From contig CM056376.1 of assembly GCA_029718625.1 (NCBI GenBank), positions 92,350,899 through 92,414,898 on the forward strand: 64,000 bases of DNA, read 5' to 3'. Below are positions 52,144 through 63,474 of the stretch, one piece after another (the stretch's first letter is position 1; the number at the start of each line of letters is the position of its first letter). The translations under genes were made by a program, and so were the position numbers. Below the pieces are notes generated by a model. The model had not been told where the DNA came from, searched no databases, and saw only the letters and a list, made by a program, of their open reading frames with translations. Source of the DNA: Synaphobranchus kaupii (taxonomy: Eukaryota; Chordata; Actinopteri; Anguilliformes; Synaphobranchidae).

Positions 52144-52536
52144 ACACTACCGGTCAAAGGTTTTAGCGCACTTTACTTATGTTTAAGTACTGTTTTTAGT
52201 GTATGTTAAGCGGTTTAACTATATAACCTCAAATGGCACAAGGTAAGAAGTGAATAGTGAGAAGGTAATGATAGTGACCTGGATTTTGGAGTTCATTAAA
52301 AAGTCATATTTGGCTAAATAAACAGGTGAACATTTTCCTTCCATTTTACGAGAAGTAAAATCAACCTAGCTTGGGATGAATTGGACAGAAAGGTCAAGGA
52401 GAAGCAACCCACAAGTGCAGCACGTCTGTGGGAACTTCAACTGAACTTTCAGAATCATATGACTGCCCTTGTAGAACAAATAGTGTGAATATGCTCAGCA
52501 GTTATTGCTGCAAAAGGTGGCTATTCTGATGAATAA
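52144..52536 (+). mobile_element. Tc1-like relic: 5' terminus plus transposase C-terminus
   Basis: The left end CACTACCGGTCAAAGGTTTT after TA is the hallmark Tc1 terminus. From 52363 a frame reads AWDELDRKVKEKQPTSAARL, then WELQLNFQNHMTALVEQIV, a stop (TGA, probably a decayed Arg codon), then ICSAVIAAKGGYSDE and TAA. This resembles the C-terminal tail of Tc1 transposases ('AARLWELLQ..LV.R...V..AKGGY'). Most of the transposase, including the DDE core, is deleted. The right terminus was not found. Confidence 0.75.
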
Positions 52537-52946
52537 GATTTAGATCTTTTTTTTATTTTATAAAAGGTGTTTAGGCTACCCCCCACTCTCTCCCTTTCCC
52601 CCTTTTAGATCAGGAGGTACGGTATTGGTTACCCCAATGGGTAGCCTAAATGCAAATGTACGGTCGGATGTTTTTCTTTAATTACTGCCTGCATCTCTCT
52701 CTCTTTCTCTCTGTTCCTTTGTCTGTCTTTCAGATAAGCCAGTCCTTGTCATAAAGGAGTCCGACGCCCCCCCACCCCCCCTCCTTCCACACCTTACCTC
52801 GGCATCACCCAATCAGGGCACGCATCCTCAATGCTTGGTATTTATGAGGGGCCCGAAGGAGAAGTCTTTAAACTAAGTTTGGAGTTGGTTAATGGCTGTG
52901 AAGTTTTAGCAGACTAGTTTAATGTCTTCTTTTTTTCTAAATTATA

Positions 52947-53474
52947 CACTGCCTGGCCAAAAAAAAAGTCGCACTCTAATATTTCGTTGGACCGCCTTTA
53001 GCTTTGATTACAGCGTACATTCGTTGTGGCATTGTTTCGACAACCTTATGCAACGTCGCAACATTTATTTCCGTCCAGAGTTGCATTCATGTTTGCCCGA
53101 GATCTTGTATTGACGACGGGAGAGTCGAACCTCTCCAGCACATCCCAAAGACTTTCAATGGGGTTAAGGTCAGGACTCTGGTGGCCAATTCATGTGTGAA
53201 AATGATTCCTCATGCTCCCTGAACCACTCTTTCACAATTTGAGCCCGATGAATCTTGGCATTGTCGTCCTGGAATATGCCCATTGATGGGATAACCTGGT
53301 CATTCAGTACATTCAGGTACTCAGCTGACTTCATTTTTATTGTTGCATAACGTTGCTGGGCCTAGACCTGACCAATTGAAGCAACCCCAGATCATAAAAC
53401 TGCCTCCAGAGGCTTGTATAGTGGGCACTATGCATGATGGGTGCAACGGCGACTTTTTTTTTGGCCAGGCAGTG
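52947..53474 (-). mobile_element. Internally deleted Tc1-like element (528 bp)
   Basis: The termini CACTGCCTGGCCAAAAAAAA and TTTTTTTTTGGCCAGGCAGTG are perfect inverted repeats apart from the A/T run length, each flanked by TA (52945-52946 and 53475-53476). The interior shares about 240 bp with 37744-38034, including the antisense transposase segment around [16 protein letters not shown], but here the frame is broken. It is a non-autonomous deletion derivative. Confidence 0.9.
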
Positions 53475-53693
53475 TAAGTAGTGAACCTACGTTCATGAAT
53501 TAATGTATGATTTCAATTGACGGTTTTTTCCTTTAATAATATTATTTAATCCGAAGACTTGATTTAGACTGTGTTTTGAATTGTTGGTTGATTCCACCAG
53601 GTTACTGTTCGACTGACCTATCAACAAATTTGGCGATTTAATTGATGATTGTCATTTTAAATAATAATTATGAAATTAAGTCCATTAAATATA

Positions 53694-53720
53694 CAAACCC
53701 CAATTACAAAAAAGTTGGAT
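53694..53720. mobile_element. Solo terminus of the CAAACCCCAATTCC family
   Basis: ATA/CAAACCCCAATTACAAAAAA followed by GTTGG matches the left tip of the 21111-24881 element; the similarity then stops. It is a truncated relic. Confidence 0.65.
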
Positions 53721-54215
53721 ATGTAGTTGGAAATGTAGGTTAAGTGAGGGGTTTTAGCATGCGATACCGCTTGTGTTCAGTATTCAGAGTGCTGGACATT
53801 TTAACAAGGGCATTGAGTGTTGAAACTGCTGGATTCAGGAAATAAACACATTTTTACTTAATCCTCACTTCCTCGACAGTACGGTCACCTCTGGGATTGT
53901 TAGCACCCTTGATGGAGAAGAGTGAGGTGTGAGGTGAGTGACATGATCGGGTACTTTATAAAAAAAGTTTAAAAAAGTAAACATTTTTGTATTGGTGCAG
54001 AAGAATTTTTTAATGTATTTTAAAAATGTTTTTTTTTTTGTATTGTAGAATATATTAATAGTGGTATGGGGTGTGATTCATTCATTGTCTGGGTTATAAT
54101 TATTATTTTGATAATTATTAGCATGCTTTCTGGCCTGTAGTTTTTGTTATTTTTTTTCTTTCTATTTAATTATTTTTTAATGTGTCCTTATTGTTTTTAT
54201 TGTTCACCGTTTGGC

Positions 54216-54944
54216 GTTTGAATGGTGGAGGTAGTGTTATGGCTTGGACATGTTTGGCTGCCTCTAGAACTGGCTCACTTGTCTTTATTGATGATGCAAC
54301 TGCTGACGGCAGCAGCAGGATGAATTCTGAAGTGCACAGAAACATCTTATCTGCTCAGATCCAACCAAATCCCTCAAAACCCATTGGACAGCTCTTTGCC
54401 CTGCCGAAGGATAATGACCCCAAACACACTGCTAAAGCAACCAAGATGTTTTTCAAGGCCAAAAAGTGGACGGTTCTTGACTAGCTAAGTCAATCAAGCG
54501 TCCTGAATCCAATTGAACATGCGTTTCACTTGCTGCAGACAAGACTGAAGGAAAAAATCCCCCAAAACAAACAGGAACTGAAGATAGCTGCTGTCCAGGC
54601 CTTGCAGAGCATCACCAGGGAAGATACCCAGTGTGTGGTGATGTCTACGGGTCACAGACCTAAGGCAGTCATCAAGGATTTGCAAGTACTAAATATGACA
54701 ACTTTATTTAATATTATGTTCATTTGTCCAATTACTTTTGGTCTACTAAAATGTGCTATGTATAAAAAGTATGTTTAAAATGGCTGCAATTCCTGCATGG
54801 ATCACTTCATATGGATGTAAATACCCTTAATATAGTCGAAAGTCTGCAAAAAATCTCAAATTGTTTCATTTTATATCCTATGTGGGGGTGTAGAGAGCCA
54901 AAACAAAAATTGTGTCACTGTCCAAATACTTACGGACTGCACTG
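54216..54944 (+). pseudogene. Tc1-like transposase, C-terminal half, decayed
   Basis: The plus strand reads NGGGSVMAWTCLAASRTGSL, then VFIDDATADGSSRMNSEVH, ILSAQIQPNP and LPKDNDPKHTAKATKMFFKA, followed by KKWTVLD and a stop at 54482. After it comes SVLNPIEHAFHLLQTRLKEK, then ALQSITREDTQCVVMSTGHR. The GGSVM.W block, the second catalytic Asp in 'DNDPKHTAKAT' and the NPIEHAFHLL block (third acidic residue) are present; the first catalytic Asp and the N-terminal HTH half are absent. The right terminus TACGGACTGCACTG ends at 54944. The stop falls where the family reads [12 protein letters not shown]. Confidence 0.88.
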
Positions 54945-54956
54945 TGTGTGTATATA

Positions 54957-55394
54957 CAGCGGGGACGGAAAGTATTCGGGCAGTGACACAATTTTTGTTG
55001 TTTTGGCTCTGCACTCCAGAACATCGGATTTGAAATGGAACAGTGACTATGAGGTTAAAGTGCAGACTTTCAGCTTTAATTTGAGGGTTTTTACATCCAT
55101 ATCAGGTGAACCGTGTAGCAGTTGTAGCCCTTTTTATACACAGTCCCCTCCATTTTAGGGGATGAAAAGTAATTGGAGAAATTAACATAAATTTAGTCAT
55201 ATTTAATATTTGGTTGCATATCCTTTGCATACGATTACTTTTTGATATCTGTGACCCAACAACATGAAGACTCTTGATATCTCATTTTCTGGTACTATTA
55301 CAAGCGATAATATAACCATTTAAAATCCAATGTTCTACAGAGCCAAAACAACAAAAATTGTGTCACTACCCGTATACTTTCCGTCCCCGCACTG
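54957..55394. mobile_element. Tc1-related MITE (438 bp)
   Basis: The left CAGCGGGGACGGAAAGTATT, then GTGACACAATTTTTGTTGTT, mirrors the right AACAACAAAAATTGTGTCAC and ACTTTCCGTCCCCGCACTG. It is flanked by TA on both sides. The TIR is about 55 bp. The interior has no transposase but carries a CAACAACATGAAGACTCTTG segment also present in the next element. Confidence 0.88.
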
Positions 55395-55398
55395 TATA

Positions 55399-56919
55399 CA
55401 GTGAGCACCATAATCATTGGACAGTGACACATATTTTGTTATTTTGGTTCTGTACACTAGCACTTTGAAAGGATACAAACTCAAAAAAAAGTATTATTTT
55501 TTAATATTTGGTGACATATCCTTTGCATGCCATGACTTCCTGATGTCTGTGACCCAACAACATCAAAAGACTCTTGATTTCTTATTTTCTGGTACTCCTA
55601 CAAGCGATACTATAACCTCTCTGCATTTGAATGGATCTTTATGGGAATTGGGGGGTGGGACTAGCTTAGCTGTAAATTAAACTGAAACAGTATGGAACAC
55701 ATGCTTGGCTAAATGGCTCGAAATCATCAAAGGTCTGACGTATCAAACAAGCCTTAAACCATCACTCTGATGCCAGATATGCAGTAGATATGGATGGATA
55801 ACTTGAAGGGTTTCTTCTCCTGACTTATTTTTCCATAGAGTTCAATAGGAACATTTGCAGGAGAAACAACCCTTCAAGTTATCCATCCATATCTACTGCA
55901 TATCTTGTAGCAGAGTGATGGTTTGAGGCTCATTTGATACCTAAGACCGTTGATGCCATTTCGCCAACTATGTATTCCATACTATTCCAGTTAAATTTAC
56001 AGCTAAATCTAGTCCCACCCCCCAATTCCCATAGAGATCCATTCAAATGCAGAGAAGTAATAATATTGCTTGTAAGAGTACCAGAAAATAAGACATCAAG
56101 AGTCTTTTTGATATTGTTGGGTCACAGACATCAGGACGTCATGGCATGCAAAGGATATGCGACCAAATATTAAAAATGATTACTTTATTCTACATTATCG
56201 ACAGCCTCATAACAAAAGTGCCTAAGTCATTTTTTGTAGTTTTGAGAAAAAGGCAAAAAACTGCTGCAATTCTACGTCAATGAGTATTTATTAACACTTT
56301 CTTTTACAAACACATATCAATGGCTGCTAAATGAAATACAGATCATGTGACTTTGTATTATGATTACATAATGGCTAATAATATTGAAAACTGAGTGGGA
56401 CTTAGGCATTTATATACATGACTTAGGCAAAAGTCAAGAATCCACTGATGACTTAGGCAAATGTCAAGTATCTACTGGTACAGAGAAAGTATCAAATTTG
56501 ACACTTCCTAGGCAGATTTATGCTTCCAAATAGGGTAAGCTGTCAAAATAATGGTGACAGTGTTGAGGCAAGACGTGCTTCATTGACTGCAAATCATTGA
56601 ACATAGCATAAAGTGCACAGCGACTTGAGCATTTTTACACTGTTGACGAATGATAAATCAAGTGATTTAGGCAGAAAATCTCAAAATGTCCAAAAAATGA
56701 CTTAGGCACTTTTGTTATGAGGCTGTCGTTATGTTAAACTGTCCAATATGTACAAAAGGTTCTATAATTTCTAAACGGTTCATTCAATATGGATGAAAAT
56801 ACCCTCAAATTAGAGCTGACAGTCTACACTTCAACCTCATTGTCATTGTATCCTTTCAAACTCAAAGTGCTAGTGTACAGAACCAAATGTCACTGTTCAA
56901 TTAATTATGGTGCTCACTG
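55399..56919. mobile_element. Tc1-related foldback element, interrupted by a nested MITE
   Basis: The left CAGTGAGCACCATAATCATT is mirrored by AATTAATTATGGTGCTCACTG at the right, with about 60 bp of TIR running to GTACACTAGCAC. TA flanks both sides. The interior holds a large palindromic core (about 55490-56175) containing ATTTGAATGGATCT, AATTGGGGGGTGGGACTAG and ATCCATCCATATCTACTGCA blocks. That core is shared with the 21.1-24.9 kb element despite different termini. No transposase. Confidence 0.85.
56199..56728. mobile_element. Nested MITE with 4-bp TSD (CGACAGCCTCATAAC ends)
   Basis: The left CGACAGCCTCATAACAAAAG, then TGCCTAAGTCATTTTTTG, is mirrored at the right by GACTTAGGCACTTTTGTTAT then GAGGCTGTCG. 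The flanking TTAT is repeated directly (56195-56198 and 56729-56732). It is 530 bp and non-coding, with several internal GACTTAGGCA words. It sits inside the 55399-56919 element, so it is younger. Confidence 0.85.
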
Positions 56920-56928
56920 TATATACCA

Positions 56929-58033
56929 ATCAGATCAAAAACATCTACGACGTAAAAAAAGCCAAGTTACTCAGGCATAGCCTACATAGCGCTGTCCATA
57001 AATTCTTAATTCCAACTTGCAAAAACTAGGCCTGCCTTTAAAAGTATTGATATCAAAATGTGGCCAAGTTACAACTAACAATATTGCCTATCGTAGCTCA
57101 CACTAAATAAACTAGCTCTATTCCAAAGCAATGCTATCCAAACTTTCCTAAATTATTTAATGCAACTTGGCCCTGTGTTTCTTCATCTTTGCATGTGAAG
57201 AGATTGTGCCTCATGGAACAACATATGATTTCAATGAATGCTTTTAACAGTTGATGAATAATTACACTCCAGAAAGGATATGGTTGTACTTTGTTGGCAA
57301 GTTTACTTTAGAAAATGTACAGGTTTTAAAATGTTAACTGCTGCTACAGCATTCTTTACAATTCACAAACAGACATTTATATGAAGAAACATCACATACA
57401 ATAGAGAAAGGGGTGATGAATAAATAAATGCAGATAAAAATGATGATGATATTTGCAAACAGAATTTTGTGAACACAAGGATATCTATACTCTGTAGGAC
57501 AACACAGGTTTTGATAGAAATCCAAATAAATAAATCAATAAATACATAATAATAATAATAATAATAATACATTTTATTCATTCTGTGCTTTTCATAGACC
57601 CAAAGCAGTGGATGCAGACAATTGTTCAAACATGCCCTATAGTGTAGTAATTTTTCTGTTTAATTTCTAAGTGCAACACATCTGAATCAGAGTATTTCCA
57701 CTATAAATTATTTTCATTTTGCAGTTTGATGTGGCACATACAGTTTCATTGACCACATTCTCTTGAGATGGTAAGATGAAGAAACACAGGGCCAAGTTGC
57801 ATTAAATAATTTAGGAAAGTTTGGATAGCATTGCTTTGGAATAGAGCTAGTTTATTTAGTGTGAGCTACGATAGGCAATATTGTTAGTTGTAACTTGGCC
57901 ACATTTTGATAACAAGACTTTTAAAGGCAGGCCTAGTTTTTGCAAGTTGGAATTAAGAACTTATGGACAGCGCTATGTAGGCTATGCGTGAGTAGCTTGG
58001 CTTTTTTTACGTCGTAGACGTTTTTGATCTGAT
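56929..58033. repeat. Large inverted repeat, 261-bp arms
   Basis: Left arm 56929-57189 and right arm 57773-58033 are reverse complements of equal length with only a handful of differences (for example AACATCTACG versus AACGTCTACG). They are separated by 583 bp containing an (AAT)n run near 57546-57571. The outer tip is CAGATCAAAAAC flanked by AT on both sides. It may be a TIR transposon with long arms or an inverted duplication. No coding capacity was seen in the spacer. Confidence 0.9.
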
Positions 58034-59400
58034 ATCACTTATTTTTTATAGCTAACTAATGATGAATAATGCATGAAGATAAACACGGAGAGAGACATGC
58101 ATTCCAAAGAAATGTATGCAGACATTCGCTTAACCATAACGCCCTCTATTGACAAGAATGAGAACAGTTATCCTATTACAGACAGCACACAATTACATTA
58201 AAAGAGTTTGTAGATGAGCAGTATTTAATGTGCAACGAAATACAATGAACAGCACCACCTGAGCTATGGATCATGAAGAAGCATGTAAATTAATGAACCA
58301 AGTCTACATGCAGACATACATGCACAATGGGCTAGACGCAAACACATTCTAGCTGAAAGACGTACAGCCTAAATAGTTTGCATCAGTAAAATATGGAAAT
58401 ACAGTTTTAAAATAGGGCTATTAGTATTCTATGAAATACATTTAACGTTAGGCTATTCAACACTGGATTGCCGGATGCGTAAATCCAACCTTCCATGTGT
58501 GGGCTACGAGCTAGCGAGCGAGCTAGTGAGTTTCTGCACAGCAGTTTTTTTTTCCGGTAGTGTAGAACGTTACCTGCGGGAAATGTTTTGGTACTGGACA
58601 GCTAGGTTTAGTTTAGTTTTCTGTAGTGCAATGAATGTAGGCTATAATGCATGTTGATTCGCTTCGTAGTAGCCTAGCTTGTTTCTGCTTCCTGACGAGA
58701 AGCAGGAAGTTACGTTGGCGAACAAGCTTAATTGGACAACGCATATTTCCCAGGAATCATAGCCAGAAAGAAAACAGTAGATACTACTAAGAAAGTACAT
58801 AGAGATTATTCTTCTTCTTCTTATTATTATTATTATAATAAATAAAAGTGTTTGCAGTAAGCTACATTATCAGCAGAGTAGCATAGACTAGAGCCACATT
58901 CGGAGGCTATCTATTTATTTATAAGTGACTAACTATGAATCAGATATGTTTGGGGAATTGGCGGTTTATAAATCCGATCGCTTAAAGGCTTGCAGCTTAA
59001 AAGAGGCTATCCTCAATTCTTAATGTAGGCTATTATCGTAAATTCTTAATTTTCCTAGTAGTTAGTTTTATGGTGACCTTGTGTTATGTGTGAAAAGGAT
59101 AAAGTGAACAGAGCTGAAGTGAAGAAATTAATGAATAAAGAAATGTTGGCCGAGTCAAGGGGTTTCCACAGTCAGTCAGTCATGACCGCAAGAGCAGAGC
59201 GTAACACCCTCCCCAAACCAGACAAGAGTGAGCGTCCGGTTTGGGGAGGGTGTGATATAATACAAGTGAAACATTGAACAGTTAATATTGTAAACCTCTT
59301 TTGCCTTTGCAGTAAAAATACGTTAATGTGTCAATGTGAAAATAATAACAGTCTAAGAAATGAAAAGTACTTAACAGTTGCACATTGTTTTTGTGGAAAA
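58034..59400. other. Non-coding stretch
   Basis: Includes a TTC/TTA-rich patch near 58811-58845 and the hairpin at 59204-59253. No exon was recognised. Confidence 0.4.
59204..59253. other. GC-rich perfect hairpin
   Basis: The 5' arm ACACCCTCCCCAAACC and 3' arm GGTTTGGGGAGGGTGT form 16 uninterrupted base pairs around an 18-base loop that can pair further (GAC/GTC). It is isolated, with no TIR-type flanking duplication noticed. Function unknown. Confidence 0.85.
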
Positions 59401-59405
59401 TACAC

Positions 59406-59477
59406 GTGCCCTGCTGGGCTCGAACCAACTATCCACTCTGTGAGAGATTGCAGTTTTAACCACTAAGCCACAGTAAC
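59406..59477 (-). pseudogene. tRNA-Glu-like pseudogene or tRNA-derived SINE head
   Basis: On the minus strand an A box TGGCTTAGTGG and a B box GGTTCGAGCCC lie at exactly tRNA-Glu spacing (55 bases from box to box end). The anticodon-loop zone reads TCTCTCAC, as in tRNA-Glu(CTC). The T stem GTTGG/CCAGC pairs fully. The acceptor stem GTTACTG/AGGGCAC has at least three mismatches and the anticodon stem is poor, so it is not a functional tRNA. Confidence 0.7.
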
Positions 59478-62400
59478 TTCTTGGAAAGCATGAAACCATT
59501 AGCTACATTAACATTAAAAAAACATTAGTATGAAGTGTTTTTATTGGACGATAAGCTTGATGAGCAGGTATACGGACCATACCCTCAAATAATAATTCTC
59601 CCCATTGGATAACATCGCGACGGAGGCAGGCAGTTTGGCAGGAAAATGGGAGAAGAAGGAGAAGGAGAAGGAGAAGAAGAAATAACCCAAGTTTGGAGCT
59701 TTATTGTGTGGATGTGTGAAGTTGTATCTGAATGCTGTGTGGTTACATGAGGTCAGAACATACAGAAGTTAATGTTTTTAAGGTCTGAGAGTCTATGGTC
59801 ATTGTGGTTACTTCTGTAGGAAACCCTGAAAAGTGCCAAACTCTCGGTGCTGTATAGGTCTGGGGCATGCCCCACCAAGCCGTAACTTGGCGGATGGCAT
59901 ACCTGCCATCCCAATTCAAAGACATTTTTCAATATTTCTCCAAGCACTGGATTTTGCTATCATGTTGGAATAACCTATTTATGTTTTGTTGTAGAACACA
60001 GGCATCTCCTTAATCAGGTTCACCAAATACTCTTTATCACTCTTTGTCCAAATGTTTGTCTTTTTTTATCGCAAAACAAACAGTCAAACTAAGGACTTGC
60101 TGAAGCACTTTTGTGTGTTCATTTCTTCCCCCATGCTGAATGGCTGCTCCCCAATCCCACATGTCCTTGATCTCTGATTAGTTCATCAGTTCCTAACGAG
60201 TCTTCGGGATTCTACATGTTGAATTTTAGCTAGACTGGTTCTTTATTGTCCCATTCACTCACGAGTCACGACTCCCTGCATGTTGGCCAATTAGTTCCTG
60301 ACTGTAAACAACCAGGATGTTGGCATGGTGTCCTATGCCATGCAATTTATATACACCATCTGTTACCAATGTCTCTCTTATGCTTGGTCCTAAAAAACTA
60401 TTGTTGAACATTAGTTTCAATTTCCATAATAATACTCATAAGCTGAGTGCATTGTATACACGCATCAAGCCGATGGCCCCAAGACAAGCAAGGTTTCTTC
60501 CATTTTCACGTGCCAAGAAGAAAATCTGAGAAAACGGAAATGACCAGTGCATGCCTAGGGCCAGCATAATGGACATAAAGGACCTTGTTGGAGCTGGTCC
60601 AAGGTTAGATATACCAACTTGAGATTCAATAAAAATTTAAGAAAATGCATTGAACAGCTCAAAGCTCATACAGTAAACTTCACCTACACAAAAATATAGC
60701 CAGTGAGGAGATGGCAAATGATTAACAGCATGAAATTCTATTTTCAATCTAAGCATAGTGCATTCTCATCCAAAGTTTGGTGAACAAACAGCAATGTTGT
60801 TATTGGTGGTTGAGGCGAGTTTCCCCCTCATCATTGTAAAGCGCGTAAAGAGTGTTGAGAAAGGCACTATATAAATGGCAGGCATTATTATTACTATTAT
60901 TATTGTTCAATTCTGTGACCACTGAAAAAAATTTATAACTTGCTTAATTCTGATAGTCATGTAAAAGGATGTTACGGTTAGACTGGAGGCTGGAACTACA
61001 AAGAAAAATATTGAAATGTCTTTAAAAAATGTTACTGCGGTAAAATGAGTCACAACCAAGCGGTACCACTGACATTGTATCAAATAGAAACACAATGCAG
61101 GTGAACGTATGCTACAGTTCCCGATTGACAAAATGCTCAAGCTTTGGTGGACTCAAAAAAAAGTGACCCACTTCACATAATTTCGATAATTGCAAGTGCT
61201 TTTGTCCATGTCATTTATTTTTATGCCATTGTCCCCGGCTTGTAACTCGTTGCTTTTTTTTAATTTTTTTTATTTCAAGGTGAAAGAAATGTTTGTCCAA
61301 ATGGTCCAAAAAATTGCACCTCCATTTCACAAAATGCAGCCGTTACAAATGGCTGAGCAGGATGCGTACAAGACGTGCTGTGTGACACTCGTGCCATTTT
61401 ATCATTGCATGCAGTTCTTTCCTCAAGGTGGATTAAAGCTTCACAGTTCACCTCTATTAGGCCACAAGGAATTAGAATAAAGCTGAGCTGCCTAGTTCTT
61501 TCAGCTCACCAGTGAACTGGAAGCTCAGTTATTTTAAGATCAGTTATTTTAACACAAGGTGGACAAAAATTAATTTATGACACCACTCACATTAGAGTGC
61601 CTCCAGTGGCCATGCCAGAGAGTGCACATGATTGGTTTTTCTCCATGGATGAGCAGTTTCTCTACAGAGAAATTTGTGGCAAGCACTTTCTATCCCCAGC
61701 AATTTTGCAGATAAATAGTGCACAGTCTTGGTTAGAACACTGATACCAGATCTAAGAGCTTTACATTTAGCAACAAATATATTCTCTGCTGCTCTGGAAC
61801 AGCCACAACACAGAGGGGGTTTCTGCAATTAAAGTTTAAAAGTGTGAACCATTTAGACAATGATATTTTGGTGGATGTTAAATTTTGGAATTTTCACCTA
61901 CATTTTGGATTCGACCCACAAGGAACACAAGGCTTGGTTCATGTGCAGTTGAAGATAATCCTCTTAACGCCTCATTATGTACGGGTAACCGACCAGGCTA
62001 GAATACAGCAGCAGGTAACATGGTTTAGGGCCTAGGGAAAAGATGTTGTAGCTGTGCTGCTGTAAGCCCACATTAAAAAAACACCCCACAGCTTTTGCAA
62101 AGTCTCGGCTTTTGTCCAGAGAGAATAACATCTACCGCCCACTGCCCGTCAGTGCACACAACATGATCCAATCTCTAACCATTGCAGCTGACCAGTGCTT
62201 TTGCTCACTGGAGCAAATGCCACACTCTTTGATTGAAGAGGCTAGACATTGGTTTTCTTACAAACATATAAATTAATTTTTATTTATTTACAAAGCCAGA
62301 TACAAAACAACTAGAAAAATACCACCCCCCCCCCCCCTCAACCCCCCAACCCCCCAAAAAAAGTCTAAAGTAAAAATATCCAGAATCCTGGGTCATTTCA

Positions 62401-63470
62401 GCATTTGAGTAGGTGGTGAGTCATGGCAGTATCCATCAATTACCTGCTCCCTTTCCTCCCTTGTTTTCTCAATGCCCCCCACCCCCAAACCAATAACTCC
62501 TCACAACTACAGATCAACCTCCTCCCCAGCCAATGGTCCTATAACCATCTCCTGAAGTGAAGGGGGTGGGGTGGCAGCATACAAGTCCTTACACGTGGGA
62601 GAGAGCTTTTCCTCAGGTATTCCCACACACAAGCAGATTCTAAAGGAAAATTACTGCGGCATGGAAGTATCTCCAAGTAAAGCTTCTGAAAAAACCATGA
62701 CATTTCCAGGAGATAAAATGCAAGTTCAAAAGAAAAATATTGAGCAGTGCAATTACTTTGAGATTTTAAAAAAAAAAAAAAAAAACCTGCCCAAAACCTG
62801 AATAACTAATTTTACATTAGTACTAATCAATTGAATAAGTATCGTTTTACTGAAAAGCAGAATTATTTTAGAACAGCACTCCATTAAGAATGGGAATCTT
62901 CTAAATAATTACAAGCTCTTCTGCCACACCTGGTGTGCTCCAATTTAAGTTTGGATACAAAAATAATGCATTTCACCTGTACCCTTTTCAGTATGCTGGT
63001 GGAATCCAAGTATGTCTGAATGCTTCCTCCACCCCATCCTAAGGAAATGAGAGAAGTAAGGCAGAGCAATGAAGCCAAACACAGGGGCCAAAAACTGTTT
63101 CAGGTTTACCAATTTGGGAACTTGTAGATCGGAGAGGCACGAAATAACGGGTATCTGGGTTAGGAATCCCAGAATCGCAGTCACACAGACTATTTATAAG
63201 GACCTCGGAGGTTATTGCTAGTAGTGGGCAATAACTTCTCACGTCTAGCCATTTATCCTCAATCAACTGAATCAGGAAATGAAAAGACATCCCATGGTCA
63301 AATTATAAATGCTTATCTCCTAAAAGTATTGGTGGGAGAGTGGAGACTTGATGATTGACAAAAGTCAAGCTGCATTGAGCTACTGTACTTTGGCAGTAAC
63401 TTAAGAGACATGACCAACTCCTATTACTCGGCTATGAAGGGCAAGGTATTTTGATGAATACAATTTCACT
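59478..63470. other. Non-coding stretch
   Basis: At 60838-60906 a retroposon-like tail appears (GGCACTATATAAATGGCAGG then ATTATTATTACT repeats). There is a C-rich run at about 62325-62360 and an A-run at 62768-62785. No gene was recognised. Short frames lack recognisable domains. Confidence 0.4.
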
Positions 63471-63474
63471 TTTG

